Shown here piece by piece: positions 51,691 through 61,588 of a stretch of 62,294 nucleotides of DNA (position 1 is the first letter of the stretch; each line of letters begins with the position of its first letter). The notes under the pieces were generated by a model, which worked only from the letters and a program-made list of their open reading frames with translations, had not been told where the DNA came from and searched no databases. The stretch is from Treponema sp. GTDB taxonomy: Bacteria > Spirochaetota > Spirochaetia > Treponematales > Treponemataceae. The stretch lies in NCBI GenBank assembly GCA_024402505.1, contig JAKSTP010000012.1:1-62294 (forward strand), given 5' to 3'. A program made the translations under genes and the position numbers.

Positions 51691-53288
51691 TGAAAAAACA
51701 CAAAATTGCTGTTATTTTAATGTGCTTCTCATCAATTTTTTCCTTTGCCGATCCTGTTTTCCTGCTTGATGGCTACGGTTCCTACTCAATTCCCATACTT
51801 CCTTCACAGACCAGCAATTATTTAGGTGATTTGAAAAATTCCATTGGCGGCGGTGCAAACCTTGAATTCCAGCCAATAAAATATCTGGGCCTTACAGGTG
51901 GAGCTGCTTTTTATTCTTACGGAAACGAAATTTCCGATGTAAAACCAACCCAGATACTGAACGGACTTTTGGGCATAAAAGGCCTTATTCCAATAGGAGA
52001 CCGGTTTGTTGCAGAAGCGGGAATCAACGGCGGATATTACAACGCCACTCGAGGTGATTTTTCTTATTCAGGTCTGTCTGCCGGCGCTAATCTTTCCCTG
52101 GATTTCAAAATTTCACCGGTTTTTTCTATATATATGGGCGGTAATTTTAATTACTTTATGCACAACGCTTTTCAGATGTACAATGCAGGTGCCGTTGCAG
52201 GAATTAAAATTAATCTTTCAAAAGCCTTTAACAAACAGGGAAAGCTTTCCATGGAGGTTGTAGAAATGGATCCTGTCTTCCCTGCCCTTTACTCCTGGTA
52301 CAACGATAATCCTTTTGCAACTGTTTCCCTGTACAACAACGAAGAATATGCCATTACTGATGTGGAAGTTTCTTTCTATCAGGAAGAATTTATGACATCA
52401 GAAAAAAAATACAGATCAATCAAAAAGATTAAAAAAGGTGATTTTGCAGAAATTGATTTAACCGCCTTTTTCAACGAAAACATTCTTTCATTAATTGAAC
52501 CTGTAGAAAAAAACGCCAGCCTTAAGGTGGATTACAAACTGCTGGGTGAAAAACGCAGCCTTGACCTCCCACTTACAATCAATTTCTTCAATAGAAACAA
52601 CATGAGCTGGGTTGATGACCGCCGTGCCGCAGTTTTTGTAAGTCCAAATGATGCAGAAGCAAAAAGCTTTGCAAAGCAGGTAAAGGCCATTGTGCGGGAT
52701 CACATTGATCCAAACAAAAAACTTAACGAGCAGCTGGCAATGGCTCTGTTTGAATCACTAAAAATCTATGGCCTGAATTACGTAGTTGACCCTGCTTCAA
52801 GTTATTCTGCCAACGTTGGAAGTACATCAATTGACTTCCTGCAGTTCCCTTACCAGACCCTGAACTACCGTGGTGGCGACTGTGACGACCTTTCAATTCT
52901 TTACTGTTCCTTGCTGGAAACCCTTGGCATTGAAGGGGCCTTCATTACAGTTCCCGGCCACATTTTTACAGGTTTCTGCCTTGGTGAAACTGATGATGAA
53001 ATTGCCTTTGAGGATTACGGGGTGTTCCAGAATGGACTTGTTTACTATGAAGGCAAAATCTGGCAGCCAATTGAAATTACAATGCTTAAGGATGGGTATA
53101 GAAAAGCCTGCGCTTACGGTGGTCAGGAATGGGAAAAGTACCTGGATGAAGCCCAGATTTTTCCAATCCACTCTTCCTGGGAATTATATAGTTCTGTAAA
53201 TTCGCCTGAAACAAAGAAAGCAATTTCTGTTCAGGATGAAGATAGATTAATCGCTGATTTTGAAAAACAGTTGATGTATATAGACTAA
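51690..53288 (+). CDS. Exported transglutaminase-like protein, paralogue of the upstream gene
   Basis: A 532-residue protein with signal peptide KIAVILMCFSSIFSFAD. It follows the same plan as its neighbour: beta-rich barrel-like N-terminal part (residues 20-190), a middle segment (DNPFATVSLYNNEEYAITDV), then a transglutaminase-like domain with Cys in YRGGDCDDLSILYCSLLE near residue 394 and His in TVPGHIFTGFCLG near residue 422. The C-terminal TPRs are absent. Unlike the neighbour, Cys and His are both present, so peptidase or cross-linking chemistry is possible. Cell location is probably the periplasm or outer membrane. Confidence 0.8.
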   Translation: MKKHKIAVILMCFSSIFSFADPVFLLDGYGSYSIPILPSQTSNYLGDLKNSIGGGANLEFQPIKYLGLTGGAAFYSYGNEISDVKPTQILNGLLGIKGLIPIGDRFVAEAGINGGYYNATRGDFSYSGLSAGANLSLDFKISPVFSIYMGGNFNYFMHNAFQMYNAGAVAGIKINLSKAFNKQGKLSMEVVEMDPVFPALYSWYNDNPFATVSLYNNEEYAITDVEVSFYQEEFMTSEKKYRSIKKIKKGDFAEIDLTAFFNENILSLIEPVEKNASLKVDYKLLGEKRSLDLPLTINFFNRNNMSWVDDRRAAVFVSPNDAEAKSFAKQVKAIVRDHIDPNKKLNEQLAMALFESLKIYGLNYVVDPASSYSANVGSTSIDFLQFPYQTLNYRGGDCDDLSILYCSLLETLGIEGAFITVPGHIFTGFCLGETDDEIAFEDYGVFQNGLVYYEGKIWQPIEITMLKDGYRKACAYGGQEWEKYLDEAQIFPIHSSWELYSSVNSPETKKAISVQDEDRLIADFEKQLMYID

Positions 53289-53319
53289 TAAAAGACGGTG
53301 TCTTAAAAAGGAGTTTTTT

Positions 53320-53727
53320 ATGAAAAAATTGTTTGTTTCTCTTTTGGTTTTGTTGTCGGTGTTCATGCTCCATGCAGAAACCTATGAAGTTGTAACTGTC
53401 ATTGGAAAGGTTTCTTACGAAAAAGCAGGAAAATGGAAGACTGTAAAAGCCGGAGATAAAGTTTCTGATGAATGGACTTTCAAAATCGAAGAAAATTCCA
53501 GCATCACACTTAATGTAAGCGAAAAGCGGGTAACTCTTCGCGGTCCTCTTTCAAATGTTCTTGCTGATCTTCTTAAATCAAAAACTACCACTAAAAAAAC
53601 TACAGCAAAAACTTCTGTTCAGAAAGGCACTACTGCTGACACTACAAAAAAGGCCACAAAGGGAGTTGCTACAGCTTCAAGCCGAGCCAGCGAATCTCAA
53701 GGTGCAACCATTCTTGATGAAGAATAA
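53320..53727 (+). CDS. FecR-like periplasmic protein
   Basis: A 135-residue exported protein: signal peptide KLFVSLLVLLSVFMLHA, then a small beta domain (IGKVSYEKAGKWKTVKAGDK, SSITLNVSEKRVTLRG) matching the FecR fold, and a Lys/Thr-rich tail from residue 88. FecR domains pass envelope signals to cytoplasmic regulators; they are often encoded beside CHASE2 cyclases, as here (17-bp gap). AAGGAG precedes the ATG. A small hairpin AAGAC/GTCTT at 53293-53305 lies in the gap before it. Confidence 0.8.
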   Translation: MKKLFVSLLVLLSVFMLHAETYEVVTVIGKVSYEKAGKWKTVKAGDKVSDEWTFKIEENSSITLNVSEKRVTLRGPLSNVLADLLKSKTTTKKTTAKTSVQKGTTADTTKKATKGVATASSRASESQGATILDEE

Positions 53728-53744
53728 TCAATAAGGATCTTACA

Positions 53745-56456
53745 ATGAAAAAAATACTGCCATTTTTTATACCCCTTCTTGCTGTTGCTATCTGTTCCTT
53801 ATTAAAATTCACCACTCTTGATATGAAAACTGCTGATATTTTCCAGAAAGTCAGCAGCGCCCCAAAGGAATCAGAAAATGTTCTGCTGGTTTCTGTAGAC
53901 AACTTTACTCTTGATAAAATTGGCACCTGGCCGCTCCCAAGAAATATTTACGGTGATTTTATCCTTACCTATAAAGAACTGGGGGGAAAAAATGTAGTAT
54001 TCGATTTAAGCTTCCTTGATAAAAGCAAAATCACCCTGGATGAAACCTACCTCCAGGACAACTTCTATAATATTGTAGACGATATTTTCAATTTCGCTTC
54101 CCTTCAGATGTCGGATGTGATTACAAATTATTCAGGCGATGAAGAAGAACTTGAAGATACCATTGATACTGCAAACAGCGTTCTTCTGAATACACAAGAT
54201 GAAATTATTACTGAAGTAGGATTTCTCATTGATTCTGCAGACAACACTTTTGCCAATGATTTAAGTGTTGCTAAAAATTCTTACCTTACTTTGACTTTTG
54301 ACAACGAAAGTATTCCATCTGATGAAGAAATTGAAATGATGGAAGACCGATTTGCACTTAAAAACATTACTGCAATTGATGATACCCTTACTCCCGAATT
54401 CTATGGCGTTATTCCTGCCATTCCGGAACTTATTTCCCAGGCCCAGAATGCTGGTTTTGTAAATGCAAATCCTGATCAGGACGGACTGTTGCGCCGTGTT
54501 CACCTTCTTAGTAAGTACAACGGCCACTATTACGGTCAGCTGGTTTTTGTTCCTTTACTGGAACAGCTTGGAAAGCCTGAAATTGTTGTTTCTAACAAGT
54601 CAATCATTTTGAAAGGTGCAAAACTTCACGGCACAACAAAAGACATTACCATTCCTAGATGTGAAGATGGAAGCATTCTTGTTCACTACCCTAAAAAGGT
54701 TTTTGAAGAATACAACAACAGTCCTCTTTTCTACATCTGGCAGATCAATCTTCTTGAAGAAGAATTTGCATCAAACCTTTATTACATGAACGATGCAGGC
54801 TATTTTGATTCCCTTAATGATGACGAAAATCCTGCAGAACTGTACACAAATGCCCTTTATGAGCTTGAAAACGGCTCTGAAAATTACTTTGACGCTAAAA
54901 AAACTTTCTACAATTCTTTAGGAAAGATTTTCAACAGAAACTTTATTTCCAATCTTGCCGATGAATATGCAGATGATGATGAAACCTACAATCAGATTAT
55001 CAATGATTTTGACATTGTAACCGAACAGTACTCAAATCTTCTGGACACACGAAAAGAGGTTTCCAACACCATAAAAAATGCCACCTGTATTATCGGTACA
55101 TCCTCTACAAGTTCAAGCGACTTTGGAACCATTCTTTATGAATCTTACTATCCTAACGTAGGCGTTCATTATGCCATTGCAAACCAGATTCTTTCTGAAG
55201 ATTTTATTGACGATATTCCTGCCCTTTACAGCCTGGTAATTGCCTTAGTTCTTTCCATGCTGTTCTTTATTCTTTCTCACAATATCAAAAACTCCGTAAA
55301 AATCATTATTCTTGGCATTTTAGCCGTTCTTCTGATTTTTGCAGGAAGTTTCGCATATTTCCATTTTACAAATCAGTATCCAATGATTGTAATTCCGGCT
55401 GCATCTTTGATTTTCACCTTTATTTCCGTAATCATCATAAAATATCTTTCGGAAAGCCACGACAGAAAATTTATCCAGGACGCTTTTTCCCAGTGTCTCA
55501 ATCCTAATGTTGTAAAAGACATTATTAAAGATCCTTCCTGCATGAAACTTGGTGGCGAAAACCGAACAATGACTGCCATCTTCACCGACATTCAGAAATT
55601 CTCCAGCATAAGTGAAGTACTTTCGGCCAGCGAACTTGTTGCCCTGCTCAACTATTACCTTACAAAAATGAGCGACATTATTATGGATGAACGAGGCACC
55701 GTAGACAAATACGAAGGTGATGCCATTGTTGCCCTGGTTGGTGCTCCCCTTGATATGGAAGATCATGCAATTCGCGCCTGTGCCGCCGCCTTAAAAATGA
55801 AACGGGCCGAAGCAAAAATGAACGAAGATATCCGGAAATACGCTGCCGCTCCAAAACCTGCAGACTTCAGTGACGATCTGTACAACGCTTTCAAAATCCT
55901 TGTTGAAAAAAACATCACTCTTTTTACCCGTATTGGAATCAACTCCGGGGAAATTGTTGCAGGCTTTATGGGTTCTGAAAAGAAAAAGAACTACACAATG
56001 ATGGGAAACAACGTAAATCTTGCCAGCCGCCTTGAAGGTGCAAACAAACAGTATTCTACAAATGGAATTCTTGTAAGCGAAGCAACAAAAAAACTTACGG
56101 AAGACATATTTATTTTCCGTCGTCTTGATAAAGTTCAGGTTGTAAACGTAAACACACCAATTCAGTTATATGAACTGGTAAATATGCGCCGGGATGCTTC
56201 TGAAAGTGAACTTTCCTTCATCAATATCTGGGAAAAAATCCTTACCATTTTTGAAGAAGGCAACTATTCAAAGGCTTTGCGCTATTTCAAGAAACTGCAG
56301 AGTTATAACCCGGAAGACAAAGTTTGTGCTTATTACATTTCACTCTTAGAAAAATTCTTTACAAAAGGAAAATATCCAACAGAATCTGATGATTTTGGAG
56401 TAGCTTATAACGCGGAAGGTCCTTTCAAAGGCACTTTCAAACTGCTGCAAAAGTAA
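53745..56456 (+). CDS. CHASE2-domain class III adenylate/guanylate cyclase
   Basis: A 903-residue sensor cyclase. N-terminal TM, a large periplasmic CHASE2 region (about 25-490; VSVDNFTLDKIGTWPLPRNI near the start), three TM segments (about 493-570), a class III cyclase domain (about 602-805), and a short TPR-like tail. Catalytic metal Asp residues are in IFTDIQKFSS and YEGDAIVAL; the transition-state Asn and Arg are in NLASRLE. The base-recognition residue, usually Asp in YTxxGD, reads Asn (YTMMGNNVN), so whether it makes cAMP or cGMP is uncertain. Sits with a FecR-like protein and envelope genes. Confidence 0.9.
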   Translation: MKKILPFFIPLLAVAICSLLKFTTLDMKTADIFQKVSSAPKESENVLLVSVDNFTLDKIGTWPLPRNIYGDFILTYKELGGKNVVFDLSFLDKSKITLDETYLQDNFYNIVDDIFNFASLQMSDVITNYSGDEEELEDTIDTANSVLLNTQDEIITEVGFLIDSADNTFANDLSVAKNSYLTLTFDNESIPSDEEIEMMEDRFALKNITAIDDTLTPEFYGVIPAIPELISQAQNAGFVNANPDQDGLLRRVHLLSKYNGHYYGQLVFVPLLEQLGKPEIVVSNKSIILKGAKLHGTTKDITIPRCEDGSILVHYPKKVFEEYNNSPLFYIWQINLLEEEFASNLYYMNDAGYFDSLNDDENPAELYTNALYELENGSENYFDAKKTFYNSLGKIFNRNFISNLADEYADDDETYNQIINDFDIVTEQYSNLLDTRKEVSNTIKNATCIIGTSSTSSSDFGTILYESYYPNVGVHYAIANQILSEDFIDDIPALYSLVIALVLSMLFFILSHNIKNSVKIIILGILAVLLIFAGSFAYFHFTNQYPMIVIPAASLIFTFISVIIIKYLSESHDRKFIQDAFSQCLNPNVVKDIIKDPSCMKLGGENRTMTAIFTDIQKFSSISEVLSASELVALLNYYLTKMSDIIMDERGTVDKYEGDAIVALVGAPLDMEDHAIRACAAALKMKRAEAKMNEDIRKYAAAPKPADFSDDLYNAFKILVEKNITLFTRIGINSGEIVAGFMGSEKKKNYTMMGNNVNLASRLEGANKQYSTNGILVSEATKKLTEDIFIFRRLDKVQVVNVNTPIQLYELVNMRRDASESELSFINIWEKILTIFEEGNYSKALRYFKKLQSYNPEDKVCAYYISLLEKFFTKGKYPTESDDFGVAYNAEGPFKGTFKLLQK

Positions 56457-56480
56457 AACTCCATAACCAAGAGGTATAAA

Positions 56481-59400
56481 ATGAAGAAAATCTTAAAAGT
56501 ATTAACCGTTTTTTCTGTTTTAGTAACACTTTTTTCCGGATGCGACAACTTCCTGAACTCCAGTGAAGACTTCCGTGACCTTATGCAAACCGAAATTGAT
56601 TATGCAAAAGCGCCTCTGGTTAATGTTCTGGTTGGTCACAACAACGATGATTTCGGAACTGTAGGAACAGGTGTAGTAAACTATTCCATTACGGCTAAAG
56701 TGGGTTATGCTTTTGAAGCTTCATTTTCCCTTAAATCAACTGCGGGAAACTTTGTAGGCTGGAATGCTTACACAAAATATGATCCCGATGTACCGTCAAA
56801 CTGCATTCCTCTGGATGAAAGCTGCATTGAATTCCTTGATGATTCCCGGGGCAAAACAACAACAAAGGTAAAAGTCCTGAAAAAAATTGATGGACAGATT
56901 CGCCTTGTTCCGGAAGTATCTGCATTCCCAGTTATGGAACTGCTTCTTCCATCTGAATTGATTGGCATTACTCCGGTTCCTGCAAGTTTCAATCCACCTC
57001 AGTCAATTAAAGCATTAACTCCAGGTCAGGAATATTCCATCACTGCTACAACAACAGTAGATTACGGCTTTTCTGAAAATTCAGAAGAATGCTGGAAGGT
57101 TTATAGAAAAGATTCTTTAGGAAACGAGATTGAAATTCCTAACGGCGACAAAATCTCTATTACCAAAAACCCGGGTTCTCAGCTTGCCAACGGCCGTTCA
57201 CAGAGTTCAATCTTTATTACAGTTGATCCTGATTTCAGCGGAAGATTCTATGTTTCACCAAAACTCATCACCTATCCTAGTATGAAGGTTGAAGTAGACA
57301 ACGCCTATTCTTCTCTGGTAAAAATGTCTCATTCTGGCACTGTAAGTATGGCAAAAGGCGCTCCATACTCAATCACCTTGCAGACTGATCCATCTGTAGG
57401 ATTCAAAGGATGGAAACTCTGTAAGAAAGACAACAACACATTTGCAGAAATTGCCGAATTGATTCCTGCAGATAATAAAACAACTACCAATCTTGGAGCC
57501 TTTACTCCTTATCAGGATACTTACATCAATGTTTCCGCACCTTCTTATGAAGTAACAGAAACCGGTAAATCCGCCGGCCGAGTAAATGCTTCCATTGTGG
57601 TTACCCTTAAAGAAGATATGTCTGATTTGAACTTCAGTTATTATCTTATTCCACAGTTCTTTGATTATCCTGTTGTAAATATCAAAACCCCAGACAATTA
57701 TGCATCTGCCGGTCAGTTCAGCCTTAACGGTCCTGGTTATATTGATAATGATTCAGTCCGCATGATGATGGATGATTATGAATATACAATCACATACAAA
57801 ACAACGGCCGACTATTCTTTTGCCGAAACTTACTGGCTTGTATATGAAGAAACAGATCCATCTAAAAATCTTCTTGAAGAAAATGATGCAAGAATTGAGA
57901 TTACTAAATCTTCTATTGTTACAGACGAATCCGGTGTAAGCACCTGTTCTGTAAGTGTGATCTTGAAACATAACTTTGGAAACACCCTTAACATTAAACC
58001 TATAGTTGCACAGAAACCTGGCATGAACATTGCTTTTGCAGACGGTACTCCAAACGGAATCAGTCTTTCTTTGGGCGGAACCACAATTACCTCTGGAAAC
58101 GTTAATAAAAAAGAAATTAAAATGACCACCGGTAAAACCTATACTGCAACAGTAAACGTTCCAAAAGGCTATTCATTTGAAGGCTGGCGACTTGTTAGAG
58201 AAAACTCTTCTAACAACACTTTGAACTGGATTACAGAAAGCACAAAATCTACATCAGAGCTTGTGGACAGTGCAGACCTTGCATTTGATGCAGCCGCCTC
58301 TTCAGAAAGACCGGAAAACTACATCAGACTGTTTAATGCAAAATACGATTTCCAGAATGATGGAAGAAACGCAGGAACTACCAGGGCCACAGTAGATATT
58401 CTGTTCAAAAAGGAACTCTCACAATTCAGTCTGAACCTTATTCCTGTAATCAAAGCTGTTCCAGAAATCTCCTTTGCAGCAGTAAACTCTGATTACGGAA
58501 CTCTCACTCCTGCAACTTCAGATGTACGAAACCTTTATACAGAATCAAAGATTGATTTAAGCTTTAAGTCTACAAATCAGGCTACAGTTGGAACACAAAT
58601 CTGGAAAATTAAGAAATGGGATCCAACTACCAATGCCTATTCCATCGATTACAGTGCAAACGTAGGCTACACTAACCTTGATTTAACAGCTGCCCTTAAC
58701 AATGCTGCACTTTCGGCAAAAGACATTATTATCTACAACAACGACAAAGAACCAGAAGTTCAGCCAAATTCCCGCGGTGAATATATTACAACAAAAACTG
58801 CTGTTCTTTATGTAAACAAAATGCCGGATGCAAATCTGCAGCTTTCTGTTGAACCGGAAGTTTACAATACTATTAAATTTGTGCCGGGAACAAATTTTGA
58901 ATCAACAGCTTTTGATTCAGAAGTTTATATTCCTGCTGGAGTTAAATTTAATTTTGAACTTAAAACAAAAGCCGGCTACAAGTTCAGTTCTTTTGGAACA
59001 CCTGCAAACGGAACAAATACAACAATTAAAGATATTTCAACAACAACTTCCTATAACGGAGTTTCTACAGTAACGGGAAAAATTATATCAGACAAAAATA
59101 ATGGTGACGCAGTTGTAGTAACTCCAGAAGCAACTTCAATTAAAACCTTAAAATTTAGTAAACCAGTTCTTTCAACTTCATATACAACAGAAGTGGAAGA
59201 TGCTGGAACAATAACTCCTGTTGATCCAGATTTCATTTATCAGGTGGAAGGAAACAGTGTTTCATTCAGATTTGAAACTTCCGGGGAATATACATACGAA
59301 GGTTTTGTTGCTGAAAACACAAAATTTATTGATGTTTCAACTACTGCAAACAACACAGCTTCTTATGTTCTCAGCACAGGAACACTGTCACAGGCAAAAA

Positions 59401-61196
59401 CAAAGGCAACAGCTGCAAAAATCATTATTCATGATTTTACAGAAATAGACCTTACAGATATTCAGGGACAGTCAAAGAAACGTATTACTGCAACATTAAC
59501 AGTAATAGATCCAACTACTGATGTAACAGTAAAGCCGCTGGTAAAAGGAAAGCCTTCATTTGCAGTAAGACTCGATAATTTTGAAAAAGGTTCCATTTCT
59601 CCATCATCTGCAAAAAAAATCCTCATAAACGAAGACTACAATATCAGCTACATTTCAAGCAGTTCATATGGATTTAAAAAATGGACTGTAACAGAAAATG
59701 GAACTACAAATGTGCCGGTACTCACACTTGATGAAGCAAAAGGCACAGCCGGAACTTCTGCAACTTCTTTTGTAGTAGATTTAGGTAATATTCAGGAACT
59801 TACAGGTACAAATTCAATTGAAGGTATCAGGACCGCTCTTGGTTCATCAAAACAGTCAAAACTGTTTGCGATAATCTACAATACATCTATAGTTGAAAGC
59901 CAGACAACAGAAGGCGTTGAAACTGCCACAGCAAAATTCCGCATTGTAAAGGATACTGTTTCTACTGTTGTTGTAAGTCCTGCTACATATAAACATTCAT
60001 ATTTATATCTTAAACTTCCTAACCCAACTGATGGTAGAGCTAATCCTTCTGGCAGAATATTAATGAAGGCTGGGAAAGATTATGATTATGAATTTATTTT
60101 TAACAATGGAGTTTGTAGTTTATATCAAATAGAATGCTATAAAAGTTTTACTGATAATAGACATTACGAATCCCTCGGTCTCGGAGCACAGCCTCAGTTA
60201 TTTGATACAGTTATTAATGACTGGTCAATTTATTCAAATAATGCTTATGTAATATATGCTGATAAATCTGCGATAGATGAGAACACTGGTATATGTACAA
60301 GAAAGGGTAAAATCCGTCTTATGAGGGAATTTGATGAAGGTAAGGAAATTGTATTAGTACCAAGGATTTTCCCTCGCTTAAAAGTGTCATTAGTCGCAGA
60401 TAATCCAGATGATGTTTCAAGAATCCAGTTAGATAAATTTTTCTCTACAACTGGAGCTATTTATGATTATTATGCAAATGATTATGTTTATGAGTGTTTG
60501 CTTCAAAATAAAATATTCACTTGGTTTGATCCGGAAACATACATTGATCCAAAATATAAAAAAATATTTTCTATATCTGTGACTACTGCAAGCGGTAAAG
60601 GCATTCATGCTGATCCGGAAAAAATGTGGACGATATATGATAAAGACGGAAGAGATCTTGTTTACTGGGGTTTAGGTTCAATTGTAATGACAAAAGAGAG
60701 CTCTTTTGAAAATTATATAGGACATAGTGAAGTAGTTTTGTATAATTGCAATGTAGAATATGTAGGTAATAATCAGTACAAGGCATATGCTGATGTGTAT
60801 ACGGGAATCGATGAAGTTTCATATGATCTGACTATAAAACCACAAATTCACGATATACCGGAAGTAAATTTCCAAGTTTCTAATGGTATTTGTGTTATAG
60901 ATGAAGTTCCGGTTAATTCTAAGAAAAAATTACAGGTTGGTGTTGAACATAAAATTGAACTTGAAGCCAACGCAGGGCAAAATATATCAAGAGCATCGAT
61001 TGAGATCTGGAATGAATCCGGTAAGACAAATTATCTTTTTGATACGGAAAATGGCGAGTTAAATTGTGAAGATGAAGATGATGAGAATATTTCTTTTGAA
61101 GTTGAAAGTTATTCTGCTAACAAAATAACGGCCAAGCTGATATTAAATGAAGCTGCAGAAGGATATCATTTAGATTGTAATTTCAGAAAAGATTAG
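56481..61196 (+). CDS. Giant repeat lipoprotein (about twelve beta-rich repeats)
   Basis: A 1571-residue lipoprotein: signal peptide MKKILKVLTVFSVLVTLFSG and lipidated Cys at residue 21. About twelve diverged repeats of 100-150 residues fill the rest. Each begins with a strand such as PEISFAAV or PGMNIAFAD, contains a GY.F.GW core (KGYSFEGWRL, VGFKGWKLC, YGFKKWTV), and ends with a strand like FYVSPKLITYP or LNLIPVIKAVP. This resembles bacterial surface repeat modules of the InlB B-repeat kind. It is the last gene of the operon. Codon use turns more AT-rich from about 59990 (residue 1170 on), suggesting a recombined C-terminal segment. Confidence 0.85.
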   Translation: MKKILKVLTVFSVLVTLFSGCDNFLNSSEDFRDLMQTEIDYAKAPLVNVLVGHNNDDFGTVGTGVVNYSITAKVGYAFEASFSLKSTAGNFVGWNAYTKYDPDVPSNCIPLDESCIEFLDDSRGKTTTKVKVLKKIDGQIRLVPEVSAFPVMELLLPSELIGITPVPASFNPPQSIKALTPGQEYSITATTTVDYGFSENSEECWKVYRKDSLGNEIEIPNGDKISITKNPGSQLANGRSQSSIFITVDPDFSGRFYVSPKLITYPSMKVEVDNAYSSLVKMSHSGTVSMAKGAPYSITLQTDPSVGFKGWKLCKKDNNTFAEIAELIPADNKTTTNLGAFTPYQDTYINVSAPSYEVTETGKSAGRVNASIVVTLKEDMSDLNFSYYLIPQFFDYPVVNIKTPDNYASAGQFSLNGPGYIDNDSVRMMMDDYEYTITYKTTADYSFAETYWLVYEETDPSKNLLEENDARIEITKSSIVTDESGVSTCSVSVILKHNFGNTLNIKPIVAQKPGMNIAFADGTPNGISLSLGGTTITSGNVNKKEIKMTTGKTYTATVNVPKGYSFEGWRLVRENSSNNTLNWITESTKSTSELVDSADLAFDAAASSERPENYIRLFNAKYDFQNDGRNAGTTRATVDILFKKELSQFSLNLIPVIKAVPEISFAAVNSDYGTLTPATSDVRNLYTESKIDLSFKSTNQATVGTQIWKIKKWDPTTNAYSIDYSANVGYTNLDLTAALNNAALSAKDIIIYNNDKEPEVQPNSRGEYITTKTAVLYVNKMPDANLQLSVEPEVYNTIKFVPGTNFESTAFDSEVYIPAGVKFNFELKTKAGYKFSSFGTPANGTNTTIKDISTTTSYNGVSTVTGKIISDKNNGDAVVVTPEATSIKTLKFSKPVLSTSYTTEVEDAGTITPVDPDFIYQVEGNSVSFRFETSGEYTYEGFVAENTKFIDVSTTANNTASYVLSTGTLSQAKTKATAAKIIIHDFTEIDLTDIQGQSKKRITATLTVIDPTTDVTVKPLVKGKPSFAVRLDNFEKGSISPSSAKKILINEDYNISYISSSSYGFKKWTVTENGTTNVPVLTLDEAKGTAGTSATSFVVDLGNIQELTGTNSIEGIRTALGSSKQSKLFAIIYNTSIVESQTTEGVETATAKFRIVKDTVSTVVVSPATYKHSYLYLKLPNPTDGRANPSGRILMKAGKDYDYEFIFNNGVCSLYQIECYKSFTDNRHYESLGLGAQPQLFDTVINDWSIYSNNAYVIYADKSAIDENTGICTRKGKIRLMREFDEGKEIVLVPRIFPRLKVSLVADNPDDVSRIQLDKFFSTTGAIYDYYANDYVYECLLQNKIFTWFDPETYIDPKYKKIFSISVTTASGKGIHADPEKMWTIYDKDGRDLVYWGLGSIVMTKESSFENYIGHSEVVLYNCNVEYVGNNQYKAYADVYTGIDEVSYDLTIKPQIHDIPEVNFQVSNGICVIDEVPVNSKKKLQVGVEHKIELEANAGQNISRASIEIWNESGKTNYLFDTENGELNCEDEDDENISFEVESYSANKITAKLILNEAAEGYHLDCNFRKD

Positions 61197-61559
61197 ATGG
61201 CGAACTTTCAGAAAACTTATTTGTATTAGATTTAGATTCAGTTCAGGAGCTGTCAGGTGTTGAGACAGCTCCTGCAAAAACTGCGTCTCAAAGTGGACCA
61301 GAGGATTCACCAGAACCTAACGCTTTTTATAAAATCCCCTCTGACAGATATATTGCTGTAAAACTTGCAGATACTGTTACTGAAATCAAAAAAAATGCAT
61401 TCTCAAGTTGTATACCTTTGTGCCTTCTTTATTCCAATTAATTTTCTTTGCACAGAAGAACAATGGCTTGAAATTACAAAAGACTATAAGAACATTGAAG
61501 ATATTTTCTACACTATTTCTGATCCAGTCATCTTTCATAAACAGGCCAACGGACAATAA
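61197..61559 (+). pseudogene. Remnant of a BspA-like leucine-rich-repeat surface protein
   Basis: Just after the giant lipoprotein, one frame (to 61441, no start codon) reads LFVLDLDSVQELSGVETA and later VTEIKKNAFSSC, the LRR_5 motif of BspA-like proteins. A second frame shifted by one base (61430-61559) continues with CTEEQWLEITKDYKN, the GTEEQW closing motif of that family. A frameshift and deletion separate them, and no start or complete repeat survives. It is probably a decayed fragment moved into this site. Confidence 0.6.
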
Positions 61560-61588
61560 ACTCAACAGCCTTTGAGACAAAGAGGTAA

